Assembly: GCA_021735165.1 (NCBI GenBank)
Contig: JAIPHP010000005.1
Coordinates: 1 to 58,525 of the forward strand
Reading direction: 5' to 3'
Length of the DNA: 58,525 nucleotides
Source of the DNA: Candidatus Woesearchaeota archaeon
Lineage (GTDB): Archaea; Nanobdellota; Nanobdellia; Woesearchaeales; 21-14-0-10-32-9
Made by a program: the position numbers and the translations under genes. Each line of letters starts with the position of its first letter. Position 1 is the first letter of the stretch. The notes under the pieces were generated by a model. The model had not been told where the DNA came from. It ran no database searches and was given only the letters and a program-made list of their open reading frames with translations. Positions 1-7,754 of this stretch are shown here, piece after piece.

Positions 1-152
1 ATTTGATTTGAAAAAACATTTCGTTATTAATTCTCCCACCCAAAAAATCAATTTTTACTCTGCGAAATTTTTTCACTTCGTGAAAAATCGTTGCACTATT
101 TCTTGTCCTCATTTCATTCGGATACCTTAACAGCGATTAAACTCAATCGAAT
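1..152. other. attC-like site 0 (partial), left edge of window
   Basis: Tail of a cassette-boundary linker. It contains a hairpin at 72-90 (TTTTTCAC, loop, GTGAAAAA), a GTTGCAC motif and the conserved core at 127-134 and beyond (TTAACAGCGATTAA), ending in AATCGAAT at 145-152. The next cassette starts at 147. The upstream partner box lies outside the window, so the array probably continues leftward. Confidence 0.55.
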
Positions 153-300
153 TTTCACTTTATGTTCTTTTAGAAAAAGAACCAAAAAAAGAGTTGGGGG
201 CTAGTCTTCCAGACATATACACTCACTACGCTCGAAAATTATCATTCAAGTTGAAGTGTAAGAAAACTTTATATACAATATGCTTTAAATAAAATATATA

Positions 301-1335
301 ATGAAAAACAATCTATCAATTATTACAACATATAGTATAGGTCATTTCTATGTTGATTTTATTTGTTCGTTTGTTTTATCATTAATAATATTTCAAAATA
401 CAAATAATGTTACATCAATTGCAAGTTTGGTCGTAATATATAATATAATTGCTTTTGGAACACAACCTTTTTTTGGATTCCTTATTGACCATTATAAAAA
501 ACCAAAAATAGGGGCAATTTCTGGATTATTAGTTTCAACTATTGGATTGGTTTTCTTTTTTAATCCTATTATCACTACAATTCTATTAGGAATCGGAAAT
601 GCAATTTATCATGTAGGTGGCGGAGTTGTTGCGCTAAATTTAGAACCTTCAAAAGCAAAATATCCTGGAATCTATGTAGCACCTGGTGCTTTAGGTTTAT
701 TTCTTGGAGGGTTATTAGGTTATTTTCAAATTCAATCATGGATATTTTTAGCTATTGGAATAATCCTAAGTATAGCACTCATTACATTAATCTACAAAAT
801 ACCTCTTCCAAAAACACCCAAATTCAAAGAGAAAAAGATTAACCTAATTAGTATTGTTTTATTGCTCCTTTTAGTTTCAGTTTGTATGCGTGCATTAATA
901 GGTTATTCTCTAAATTTAGAATGGAAATCTTTATTCATTTTAGGTCTAATATTAACTACTGCAATAGCTTCTGGTAAATTTTTTGGAGGTTTTTTAGCAG
1001 ATAAATATGGGTTCATGAAAGTAGGTATGGTTGGTTTAATTGTAGCAGCACCATTATTAGTCTTTTTTCAATCTATACCAATAATTGTGTTTATTGGAGC
1101 TTTTTGTTTTAACCTAGTTATGCCAATCACATTAACAGCGCTTGCAGAAGCAATTCCAAATTACAAAGGTTTCGCATTTGGACTAACAACATTATCATTA
1201 GTTATAGGATATTTATTATTCCTAAGTTTAAAGAATTATTTAGTTATTGGACAAATATTTACAGCAATAGTGATATTTATAAACATAGGAAGTCTATATT
1301 TAGGATTGAAAAAATATGAGGAGATGAAAACATGA
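301..1335 (+). CDS. MFS-type membrane transporter, short (344 aa)
   Basis: Polytopic membrane protein with two motif-A-like loops, GFLIDHYKKPKIG near residues 58-70 and GGFLADKYGFMKVG near 227-240, one per half, as in the major facilitator superfamily. It is shorter than the usual 400 residues, so one or two helices may be lost. The substrate cannot be read from the sequence. A TATA box at 268-275 lies about 29 nt before the ATG, suggesting a leaderless transcript. It overlaps the next gene by 4 nt (ATGA), so 301-1894 is one operon. It is carried by cassette 1 (147-2107). Confidence 0.8.
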   Translation: MKNNLSIITTYSIGHFYVDFICSFVLSLIIFQNTNNVTSIASLVVIYNIIAFGTQPFFGFLIDHYKKPKIGAISGLLVSTIGLVFFFNPIITTILLGIGNAIYHVGGGVVALNLEPSKAKYPGIYVAPGALGLFLGGLLGYFQIQSWIFLAIGIILSIALITLIYKIPLPKTPKFKEKKINLISIVLLLLLVSVCMRALIGYSLNLEWKSLFILGLILTTAIASGKFFGGFLADKYGFMKVGMVGLIVAAPLLVFFQSIPIIVFIGAFCFNLVMPITLTALAEAIPNYKGFAFGLTTLSLVIGYLLFLSLKNYLVIGQIFTAIVIFINIGSLYLGLKKYEEMKT

Positions 1336-1526
1336 AAAATTACAAAATAGGAATGGGATTAATTTTAGGAATTATGGCTACAACGCCTTTTGTTGCAGCA
1401 GACATTAAAGCAGGTCCAGAAATATACATCATACCAATTGTAGGTTTAGCATTAATTGGTGGATTTATAGTTGGAGCAGTATTTTTAATAAGATGGATTA
1501 TTAGAAAAATTAAGAATAAACAATGA
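1332..1526 (+). CDS. small two-helix membrane protein (64 aa)
   Basis: Unrecognised small protein. Residues about 5-23 are a hydrophobic segment ending in AAD, possibly a signal peptide or helix. Residues 31-57 are a second hydrophobic helix followed by a basic tail. ATGA overlaps on both sides join it to the MFS gene and the next membrane gene, so a role as partner of the transporter is an inference from context. Confidence 0.65.
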   Translation: MKNYKIGMGLILGIMATTPFVAADIKAGPEIYIIPIVGLALIGGFIVGAVFLIRWIIRKIKNKQ

Positions 1527-1894
1527 ATTCATTCATTTTAATATTTCAATCCATTATTATTCCGTTAATACTAACAATAGGAATTGAATTAGGTATCTGG
1601 AAAGTCATTCAATTGACATTTAAAAAATATAATTTTCATTATTTCTGGCTTTCTGTTATTGCAATAAACATAGCAACAAATCCAGCATTTAATGTAATTT
1701 CTTCAATTTTAGATCCTACAAGAACATTATTTATATTAGAAATGATTTTAGAAATATTAATAATATTTATTGAAGCAACCATACTATACATAATTTACAA
1801 AAAAGAATTTAGCAAATTTCTTATCCTTTCAAGTATAATAAATTTATTTTCTTATGGTTTAGGATTACTACTCTTTACACCATTATGGATTTAG
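1523..1894 (+). CDS. hypothetical membrane protein, about four helices (123 aa)
   Basis: No family recognised. Four hydrophobic stretches can be seen (about 4-25, 38-58, 70-90, 99-119). It is translationally coupled to the preceding gene by a 4-nt overlap. It is the last gene of cassette 1, followed by the inner inverted-repeat arm at 1904-1919 that matches 254-269. Confidence 0.65.
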   Translation: MNSFILIFQSIIIPLILTIGIELGIWKVIQLTFKKYNFHYFWLSVIAINIATNPAFNVISSILDPTRTLFILEMILEILIIFIEATILYIIYKKEFSKFLILSSIINLFSYGLGLLLFTPLWI

Positions 1895-2020
1895 TATGAT
1901 TACAAGTTTTCTTACACTTTATTCTTGTTCTTTATGGTACTTCGTACTTGATAGAACGCCCCCAACTCTTTAGTCCTTCGGACAATTACACTCGCTACGC
2001 TCGAAATTATATAAGTGAAA

Positions 2021-2113
2021 ATTCGACTTCTTCGGATTTCTTTGAAATCCTCGACCCACGCTGCGCTCTCACTTCGTTCGGGGGAGTTTAACAAGGATTA
2101 TAATCAATTCGAG
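2021..2113. other. attC-like site 1
   Basis: Linker of 93 bp. Box R'' is ATTCGAC (2021-2027), the end of arm AAGTGAAAATTCGA (2013-2026), which is complementary to the start of cassette 1 at 147-160. Inside are hairpin GGATTTC-ttt-GAAATCC and the conserved core TTTAACAAGGATTA, ending in AATTCGAG (2106-2113). The next cassette starts at 2108. Confidence 0.6.
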
Positions 2114-2121
2114 AGCCCGAG

Positions 2122-2823
2122 CTAAATATCTTCTTCAGAATTAGAATTATTCAGAATAAAAGTTTTGATGTCTCCACCGCAAAATTTTTGAACTAATTCA
2201 CTCAATTCCTCAATTATTTTTTCTACATCTTCTCTCGAAGTTGGCGGAAGTCCTTCAACAACTAAAGCGACATTTTTTGTTTCTTCCGTCATTTTTGACT
2301 TGTCGCATTCTCTCCAATTCCATCTTCTACATAGGACTTCCTTATCATCAACATAAACAACTTCTCCTTCTTTAGGATTCTTTGTTTCTTCGGAATTGAG
2401 CTCAGTAAAAGGTTCATCTCCTTGAGCAAATTTCAATGTGATATTTCCATCGATTTTGTCGGTGTCATCTCCGCCAACAGGAATTATATTTTTTATTGAA
2501 ATATAATTGTAGATATCTACAACTTTGTTAATGTGGCGGAGTTCTATTCCCTCCAAAATCATTCTGTATAAATTTTCCACAGAACACTTATATTTTTTTG
2601 GCTTGGCTCCAAATGAAGAATATGCTTTTCGCCAAGCATCTATTTTTGGGTTCTGTGATAATGTTTCTGTATTGAAATTTGCTTTTATTTCTTGAACCTT
2701 TTCCTTGATTAAATTAAGAATATCTTCATTGTTCCCTTTATTATCAATTCCTTTAGCTGTCACGATACCGATATTCAAATCTGGAAACTGTTCAAAAATT
2801 TTGCTATCAATTTTAAATTTCAT
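2122..2823 (-). CDS. B3/B4 tRNA-binding domain protein (PheT-like domain)
   Basis: The protein of 233 aa resembles free-standing B3/B4 domains, the editing domain of the phenylalanyl-tRNA synthetase beta chain. Characteristic stretches are KIDAWRKAYSSFGAKPKKYK (about 104-123), IIPVGGDDTDKIDG and LCRRWNWRECDKSKMTEET near 160-180. Stand-alone members are thought to act on aminoacyl-tRNA or to bind amino acids, but the substrate here is unknown. It is the only gene of cassette 2, read opposite to cassettes 1 and 3. The stop codon abuts the left cassette arm at 2108-2122. Confidence 0.75.
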   Translation of the reverse strand: MKFKIDSKIFEQFPDLNIGIVTAKGIDNKGNNEDILNLIKEKVQEIKANFNTETLSQNPKIDAWRKAYSSFGAKPKKYKCSVENLYRMILEGIELRHINKVVDIYNYISIKNIIPVGGDDTDKIDGNITLKFAQGDEPFTELNSEETKNPKEGEVVYVDDKEVLCRRWNWRECDKSKMTEETKNVALVVEGLPPTSREDVEKIIEELSELVQKFCGGDIKTFILNNSNSEEDI

Positions 2824-2877
2824 GATAATATTAAGAGTTAATCAAAACTTTATAAATATTGCTGAAACGCTCGGGCT

Positions 2878-2964
2878 CTCGAACTCTGAATTTTTCCCTT
2901 CGGGAACGTTGCACTAAAATTCAGCCCTAACGGGGATTATAACAAGGATTATACGCAATTGAAT
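2878..2964. other. attC-like site 2
   Basis: Linker of 87 bp. R'' is CTCGAAC (2878-2884), ending the arm at 2869-2883, which is the exact reverse complement of the cassette 2 start at 2108-2122 (15 bp). The interior has a stem CTGAATTTT/AAAATTCAG with nested CCC-ttc-GGG, then core TATAACAAGGATTATA, ending in AATTGAAT (2957-2964). Confidence 0.65.
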
Positions 2965-3006
2965 ATTTGCACAAAACTTTTATATTGTAACAATTTTACT
3001 AATTAT

Positions 3007-3378
3007 ATGATTGAAATCTCAAAATCTGTAATTCAAAAAGATGGAAAGTTTCTTCTTTTGAAAAGAGCTTCACATTCTAAAAGTTATCCTGACATGTGGT
3101 ATTTTGCAGGAGGCAAACATGATCCTGGTGAAACTCCAACTCAAGCAGTCATCAGAGAGACAAAAGAAGAAACTTCATTTGATATAGAACCTGGAAATGA
3201 AATCAGAACGGAAGAATATCATGATGAAAAACATGACTTATTATTTCATTATTTTACTCCAAAAGTACTTTCTGGAGAATTAACTTTAAGTCCTGACCAT
3301 TCTGATTTCAAATGGATATCTAAAGAAGAAATGAAAGATTTTGAATTACATCCGTCCGTAAAATTGTTCTTTGAATAA
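3007..3378 (+). CDS. Nudix hydrolase (cassette 3)
   Basis: Contains a full Nudix box, starting GGKHDPGETPTQAV and continuing RETKEETSF (GX5EX7REUXEE pattern), which binds Mg2+ for pyrophosphate hydrolysis of nucleotide derivatives. The substrate is unknown. The start at 3007 is chosen because a TATA box (2978-2985) lies about 26 nt upstream; an upstream in-frame start would fall inside the cassette arm. The gene is the only content of cassette 3, bounded by perfect 14-bp arms at 2959-2972 and 3379-3392. The stop codon directly abuts the right arm. Confidence 0.85.
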   Translation: MIEISKSVIQKDGKFLLLKRASHSKSYPDMWYFAGGKHDPGETPTQAVIRETKEETSFDIEPGNEIRTEEYHDEKHDLLFHYFTPKVLSGELTLSPDHSDFKWISKEEMKDFELHPSVKLFFE

Positions 3379-3386
3379 GTGCAAAT

Positions 3387-3454
3387 ATTCAACTGTGCCT
3401 TCGGCATTTTTTCTTGCAGAAAAAACGTATAACAGCGATTATACACAATTAAAT
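3387..3454. other. attC-like site 3
   Basis: Shortest linker (68 bp). R'' is ATTCAAC (3387-3393), a perfect RYYYAAC. Internal hairpins are TGCC-ttc-GGCA and TTTTTTC-ttgca-GAAAAAA, followed by core GTATAACAGCGATTATAC (a 6-bp inverted repeat). It ends in AATTAAAT (3447-3454). Confidence 0.65.
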
Positions 3455-3550
3455 TATCACTATTTTCTTTTTAGAAAAAAGAAACAAAAAAGGGAGTCCT
3501 AATAAAAAATGAGTAAATGTTATAAACTAATAAGTTGAAATATATTCTAA

Positions 3551-4819
3551 ATGCAAGAAACTATTTCAAAATCAAAAACTGAGGAAAACTTTGATAGGTC
3601 ATTAACTGCTTTAGGTTTGTCTATGGAGATGAAAACAAATCCTGAATTAATTGCTCAAATTTTACAAGAAATGAGACTTGATGAGTTTCAAACTAATTTT
3701 GAGCCAATGAACCTATTCTTTAGAAATGTACTTGATAAACCTCAAAGTTTAACTCCTATTTTTCAAAATATAGCTTCTTCTTTAGAACAAAAACACCCTG
3801 CAATTATTGAATTTGCAGATTTATGTTTGAAGAATAATTGGTTTAAAAAATCAGAACATGTAATATATTCAGTTAATGTCTTATACATTTTGGAAAAATT
3901 AACTTCTGCTATGTGTAATAATCATGATTTCTTTATGGAGATACATAACCATTACAGAACTCAAGAAAAAAAATTAGGTTTAGATACAATTCATCCAATT
4001 TCTACCTTTTTTAATGCACTAAAAATGTCTAGAGATTATTTTAAAATAGCTAAATCTTTTTCACTTGACCCATTGATGATATATTCCAAAATTTTGAGAG
4101 GTTTAGATAAATCTCGAATTTCAAAAAAGGAATTAAAAAATATGTTCAAAAACAAAGAACTTAACTATGTTGAATATAAATTACTTTCAAAAAATCATGA
4201 AAAACATGCAGCACATATTCTTGAATTAGTAGGAATTAATATTTATGAAGCAGGAATCACAGAATACAAAAATGGATTGAAAGTAAACTCTATTTCTGCA
4301 CATGAACTCTCGGAAGATTTAGTAAGTATTTGTCCAAAAACAATTTTCAAAAATAAAAATATTTATCCTGAAAATAACAAATCTTCTTTTTATACTTCTG
4401 TTTTTGACAGCAATAATTTATTTCCAACTGTTGAAGTAAGTCAAGAATGGGCTAGTCTTTACACTTCATGGAATATGGCATTTATTTTAGGCGATTTGAC
4501 AGATTTAGATATGATTTTCCCAAAACTTTTTTTACCTTCTTTATTAGATTCAAATCCTGAAGATTTTTTAGGAGTTAGATTTATTTCTTTATGGTTATCT
4601 ATCAATCATGTGATTTATAGAAAGGATTCTAAAAAAGAAATAACTGGTCCATCTAATAAAAGAGAAATGTCTCAAGCATGGGGGGAAATTAATAAGAAAT
4701 ATGCTTTTAAAATTGCAAAAAAAGAACTTCATGAAGATTCAAAAGTTTTGATGAAACATTATAATAAATTTTTTTCACATCCTTTTTTTAATTTACTAAA
4801 GTTGATTGTAAAATTTTGA
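3551..4819 (+). CDS. hypothetical protein, 422 aa (cassette 4)
   Basis: No recognised family. It looks soluble, largely helical and rich in K, E, N and F, with no signal peptide or clear transmembrane segment and no obvious catalytic motif. A TATA-like box near 3520-3527 precedes the ATG by about 27 nt. It is the sole gene of cassette 4, surrounded by outer arms (3449-3460, 4890-4901) and by an inner perfect 17-bp inverted repeat (3491-3507, 4829-4845). Confidence 0.7.
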   Translation: MQETISKSKTEENFDRSLTALGLSMEMKTNPELIAQILQEMRLDEFQTNFEPMNLFFRNVLDKPQSLTPIFQNIASSLEQKHPAIIEFADLCLKNNWFKKSEHVIYSVNVLYILEKLTSAMCNNHDFFMEIHNHYRTQEKKLGLDTIHPISTFFNALKMSRDYFKIAKSFSLDPLMIYSKILRGLDKSRISKKELKNMFKNKELNYVEYKLLSKNHEKHAAHILELVGINIYEAGITEYKNGLKVNSISAHELSEDLVSICPKTIFKNKNIYPENNKSSFYTSVFDSNNLFPTVEVSQEWASLYTSWNMAFILGDLTDLDMIFPKLFLPSLLDSNPEDFLGVRFISLWLSINHVIYRKDSKKEITGPSNKREMSQAWGEINKKYAFKIAKKELHEDSKVLMKHYNKFFSHPFFNLLKLIVKF

Positions 4820-4895
4820 TAGTTTATATTTTATTAGGACTCCCTAGTCCTTCGGACAATTTGTCTCGCCTTTGGCTCGGAATCTATTGGTGATA

Positions 4896-4999
4896 ATTTA
4901 ACTTCTCCGTTCCTCGACTTCGTCTGCGGTACTCGACCCCGCTGCGCTTTCCTCCTTTCAGTCGTCGGGAGACATAACAAGAATTATACGAAATTGCAA
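4896..4999. other. attC-like site 4
   Basis: Linker of 104 bp. R'' is ATTTAAC (4896-4902), a perfect RYYYAAC and the end of an arm complementary to 3449-3460. The interior contains GCTGCGC and CAGTCGTCGGGAGAC stretches shared with sites 6, 7 and 10, then core ATAACAAGAATTAT, ending in AATTGCAA (4992-4999). Confidence 0.65.
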
Positions 5000-5042
5000 A
5001 CCAGCCAAAAGAATTATAAAATCCGCCTCTTAACTAATTATT

Positions 5043-5351
5043 ATGAAATACAATAAACTTATCAGAGATAAAATCCCTGAAATAATCAGAAGTAAGGGAG
5101 CAGTTCCAATTACACATATTGCATCTGATGAAGAATATCAGCAAAAATTAAAAGCTAAACTTCAAGAAGAAGTTGATGAATTTTTAGAAGATAATAATGA
5201 AGAAGAACTTGCCGATATTCTTGAAGTAATTTATGCATTATGTGATTTATATAATTTTAATAAAGATAAATTGGAACAGCTCCGAATTGATAAAGCTGAA
5301 AAACGAGGCGGATTTAAAGATAAAATAATTCTTGATGAAACAAAAGAGTAG
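5043..5351 (+). CDS. MazG-like / PRA-PH family nucleotide pyrophosphohydrolase (102 aa)
   Basis: Small all-alpha NTP pyrophosphatase-like protein. It begins KYNKLIRDKIPEII, typical of the phosphoribosyl-ATP pyrophosphohydrolase-like subgroup, and has EEVDEF (about 41-46) and EELADILEV (53-61), matching the metal-binding EExxE and ExxD motifs. Likely house-cleaning of noncanonical nucleotides; the exact substrate is unknown. A TATA box at 5012-5019 gives a leaderless start. It fills cassette 5, whose arms (4994-5006, 5351-5363) hug the gene; the right arm starts on the last base of the stop codon. Confidence 0.8.
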   Translation: MKYNKLIRDKIPEIIRSKGAVPITHIASDEEYQQKLKAKLQEEVDEFLEDNNEEELADILEVIYALCDLYNFNKDKLEQLRIDKAEKRGGFKDKIILDETKE

Positions 5352-5357
5352 GCTGGT

Positions 5358-5435
5358 TTGCAACTCAAGGGGACGCTGCGCTTTCGTTGCTATCGCTCCT
5401 CACCCTCGTATAACAGGGCTTATGTCTAATTCAGA
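5358..5435. other. attC-like site 5
   Basis: Linker of 78 bp. R'' is TTGCAAC (5358-5364), ending an arm that is the reverse complement of 4994-5006. Core ATAACAGGGCTTAT is followed by AATTCAGA (5428-5435), where cassette 6 begins. Confidence 0.6.
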
Positions 5436-5474
5436 ATTCGGGCTAAAAGTGTTAAATATAGAAACCGAAAGATT

Positions 5475-5816
5475 TCACTTATTCATAGAACCAATTAAAT
5501 ATCCAATCCCGTATCCTACAGCAGTCGCTACTCCAGATTTCAAAGTATTTTTCCCTGTCTCTTTTACTACAACTTCATTAGAAAGTGATTCTTCAAGACT
5601 TGGAACATGCCTTTTTCCAAAATGTCTGGCTGTTAGCATAGCGATAGGAGTTATAGTTGTAGCAAAAGTAGTTGGAGCATAAGTTGCAATTTGCTCAGTT
5701 GTGCCAACATCTACTCCTTGAGCATTATTATACCCAACATAAGCTCCCGCAAGTAACGGAACAACTTCATAGGGTATTACTGCTTTATTATTTATTGATA
5801 AGATATTCAATTCCAT
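5475..5816 (-). CDS. hypothetical small membrane protein (113 aa, cassette 6)
   Basis: Unrecognised. Two hydrophobic, Gly/Ala/Thr-rich stretches (about 43-62 and 92-109) suggest membrane insertion; the C-terminal one has a GxxxG-like GYGIGYLIG. A TATA box on the minus strand near 5839-5848 lies about 27 nt before the ATG. It is the single gene of cassette 6 (arms 5430-5443 and 5888-5901). Confidence 0.6.
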   Translation of the reverse strand: MELNILSINNKAVIPYEVVPLLAGAYVGYNNAQGVDVGTTEQIATYAPTTFATTITPIAMLTARHFGKRHVPSLEESLSNEVVVKETGKNTLKSGVATAVGYGIGYLIGSMNK

Positions 5817-5895
5817 GATTATAGCAATTAATTGGTTCCTTATAAATCTTTCGGTTTTTTTACTACTCTTAAGTTAATATTGAATGCGCCCGAAT

Positions 5896-5985
5896 TCTGA
5901 ACTCAAAATCCTTTGAATTTTGCCCCGCTGCGCTCTCCTCCTTTCAGTCGTCGGGAGACATAACAGGAATTATGTGCAATCGGGC
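5896..5985. other. attC-like site 6
   Basis: Linker of 90 bp. R'' is TCTGAAC (5896-5902), ending the arm complementary to 5430-5443. Hairpin CAAAAT/AATTTTG, the shared GCTGCGCTCTCCTCC stretch and core ACATAACAGGAATTATGT (6-bp inverted repeat) follow, ending in AATCGGGC (5978-5985). Confidence 0.65.
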
Positions 5986-6037
5986 TACGGCGGGCTTTTG
6001 AAAACCTTTATTAATCTCTTTCAATTCAATGCTTATT

Positions 6038-6952
6038 ATGATAAGAGCAAGACTTCAATATTTTGTTAAAGATAGAAAATCGTTCGAGGATAAAGTATTG
6101 CCTTATGTTTTTGGTGGTGGAATATTCTATAAAGAAGTTGACGCAAAACCCACATTTGAACAAAATCAACTTTCTGTAGAAATTGAAACAAATACTCTTT
6201 CACAATTAGTGACTGTATCTACAGGAATGCTTCGATATAGTCCAAATTGTGTTTTGGAAAAAATAGATGTTCTCCATACGGATAAGATTGTCTCTAAAAC
6301 CTCTGGAAAATTTAATATTGAACGCGCTTTGCTTGGTATTATTATTAAACCTTCATTATCATTCAAATCAACAATAGCAAAGCAGCTTATCGAAGCATCA
6401 CAAAAAAAGAAAGTTGATTTTGTAAAAGATGATGATGCCAGCGAATACTCCAAAAAAGAAGCAGAAGAAATTTTAAAATTAGCGGGTAATGTTTCTTATC
6501 TTCAAAAAATCGTTGAGCCACAGAAAATAGTCAGTGATTTTTCTATGATTGTTCCTTGGGTTGATGGTTGGAAACTTCTTCAAGACATAAGTGAAAAATC
6601 TGTAACTGCCAGTCATTGCGCAGTTTTATCACCGCAAGTTTCATGGTATTCCCATATTATTTTTTCAAGACTTGCAGGTGCTTCTTTGGTTATTGTTCCA
6701 GATCCTGCTTTTGATGAAAAATTTAATCTGAAACTTGCTTTAGAAGCTGCATCAAAACAAATCAGCGGTGCTAATTCCACAAGATTAATTATTAGTGGTG
6801 GCATCAACCCAAGCAGAATAAAGAATTTATTGAAAGAAGCCGATAAGAAACATCACAAATATGTGGGTTTTGCTGTTGGTTCATGGGTGCTTTCTAACTC
6901 CAAAAACATAAGTGAAAATATTGAAGTCTTGAAGAAAGAGATAATGAAGTAA
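6038..6952 (+). CDS. short, divergent RuBisCO-like protein (304 aa, cassette 7)
   Basis: The order of motifs follows the RuBisCO large-chain barrel: GIIIKPSL (K104, where the IKPKLG lysine lies), FVKDDDAS (K130, D132, D133, where the carbamylated Lys and Asp/Glu metal ligands lie), SHCAVLS (H193, the HR site, but with Cys for Arg), ISGGINP (S253-G255, phosphate site) and AVGS (280-283). The loop-6 segment with its GK lysine is absent and the protein is about 130-150 residues shorter than RuBisCO, so it is at most a RuBisCO-like protein with another reaction or none. The start at 6038 is preferred over 6029 because a TATA-like box is centred near 6010. Call made by eye only. Confidence 0.55.
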   Translation: MIRARLQYFVKDRKSFEDKVLPYVFGGGIFYKEVDAKPTFEQNQLSVEIETNTLSQLVTVSTGMLRYSPNCVLEKIDVLHTDKIVSKTSGKFNIERALLGIIIKPSLSFKSTIAKQLIEASQKKKVDFVKDDDASEYSKKEAEEILKLAGNVSYLQKIVEPQKIVSDFSMIVPWVDGWKLLQDISEKSVTASHCAVLSPQVSWYSHIIFSRLAGASLVIVPDPAFDEKFNLKLALEAASKQISGANSTRLIISGGINPSRIKNLLKEADKKHHKYVGFAVGSWVLSNSKNISENIEVLKKEIMK

Positions 6953-6963
6953 CGCCCGCCTCC

Positions 6964-7058
6964 GCCCGACTTCTTCGCTCCTTTCAGTCACTCGACCACG
7001 CTGCGCTCTCCTCCTTTCACTCACCAGGACAAATAACAGCAATTATGTCTAATTTTAT
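6964..7058. other. attC-like site 7
   Basis: Linker of 95 bp. R'' is GCCCGAC (6964-6970), ending an arm (6954-6969) that matches the cassette 7 start (5980-5995) at 13 of 16 positions. Core ATAACAGCAATTAT is followed by AATTTTAT (7051-7058). Confidence 0.6.
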
Positions 7059-7082
7059 TTTAAGCCCTAAAAAAGCAAAATA

Positions 7083-7090
7083 TTTATATA
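7083..7090 (+). promoter_or_regulatory. TATA box of toxin-antitoxin operon
   Basis: TTTATATA centred about 27 nt before the antitoxin ATG at 7113. It supports that start over the in-frame ATG at 7092, which would lie between the TATA box and the expected transcription start. Confidence 0.6.
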
Positions 7091-7112
7091 TATGGTCACT
7101 TATATAGTTATT

Positions 7113-7331
7113 ATGGCAACAACAATATCGGTAAGTCAAGAATTACTCTCCAAATTAAAAGAGAGAAAGATGTATGACAAAGAATCCTACGAAGAAGTGA
7201 TATGGGATGCTTTAGAGGATTCCATGGAATTATCTGAAGAAACAAAAAAAAGAATCAAACTAGCTGAAGAAGATATAAAAGCAGGAAGAATTTATTCTCT
7301 TGAAGATGTTAAAAAGGAATTAGGAATATAA
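7113..7331 (+). CDS. VapB/RHH-type antitoxin (72 aa)
   Basis: Starts MATTISVSQELLSKLKERK, a ribbon-helix-helix-like N-terminus common in archaeal antitoxins, with an acidic helical C-terminus (EEDIKAGRIYSLEDVKKELG) of the kind that wraps a RelE/ParE toxin. It lies 57 nt upstream of the toxin start in the same cassette (8), as antitoxins usually do. It should bind its own promoter and neutralise the toxin. Confidence 0.8.
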   Translation: MATTISVSQELLSKLKERKMYDKESYEEVIWDALEDSMELSEETKKRIKLAEEDIKAGRIYSLEDVKKELGI

Positions 7332-7388
7332 AATGCACTTAAAAATTGAAAATTTTTGGTGCACAAAAAATCACGAGGTGATTTTTTA
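7331..7388 (+). promoter_or_regulatory. double hairpin and Shine-Dalgarno between antitoxin and toxin
   Basis: TGCACTT-AAAAATT-GA-AATTTTT-GGTGCA forms one hairpin (about 7334-7363). AAAAAATCAC-GAG-GTGATTTTTT forms a perfect 10-bp second one (7365-7387). The strong ribosome-binding site GAGGTG (7375-7380) is the loop and 3' arm of the second hairpin, so toxin translation could be masked by RNA folding. Confidence 0.6.
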
Positions 7389-7640
7389 GTGTTTGATATT
7401 TTTTTTACAGCCGAATCAAAGAAAGTTCTAAATAAGCTAAATAAAGAAGATTCTAAAAGAATTATTTCTACATTAGAAAGATGTAGAATCAGACCACATG
7501 CTCATGTTAAAAAATTAATTTCTTCCCCATATTTTAGATTACGAGTTGGAGACTATAGAGTAATTCTTGACATTAAAGCAGGTAAACTTTTAATTATTGT
7601 TGTTGAGATAGGACATAGAAAAAATATTTACAAATCATAA
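7389..7640 (+). CDS. RelE/ParE-family toxin (83 aa)
   Basis: The C-terminal core PYFRLRVGDYRVILDI followed by LLIIVVEIGHRKNIY is diagnostic of RelE/ParE fold toxins, many of which cleave ribosome-bound mRNA. The GTG start at 7389 is chosen because GAGGTG lies 8 nt upstream; an upstream TTG at 7356 would place that ribosome-binding site inside the gene. It is paired with the antitoxin at 7113. Toxin-antitoxin pairs are typical stabilising cargo of large integron arrays. Confidence 0.8.
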   Translation: MFDIFFTAESKKVLNKLNKEDSKRIISTLERCRIRPHAHVKKLISSPYFRLRVGDYRVILDIKAGKLLIIVVEIGHRKNIYKS

Positions 7641-7749
7641 AACTCTTTGATTTTTAGGATGCAAAGAAAAATCTTATTTTTCTTGCACAAAAAATGCAAA
7701 TCATTTTTCCGTGCCAAAAATATTTTATTTTTGAGCATAATGGGCCTAA
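7641..7749. repeat. tandem short hairpins downstream of toxin
   Basis: Several perfect short inverted repeats in a row: AAGAAAAAT/ATTTTTCTT, AAAAAATG/CATTTTT and AAAAATA/TATTTTT, joined by TGCAC-like linkers. They belong to the same style of repeat as the neighbouring insertion element. Confidence 0.55.
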
Positions 7750-7754
7750 AATAA

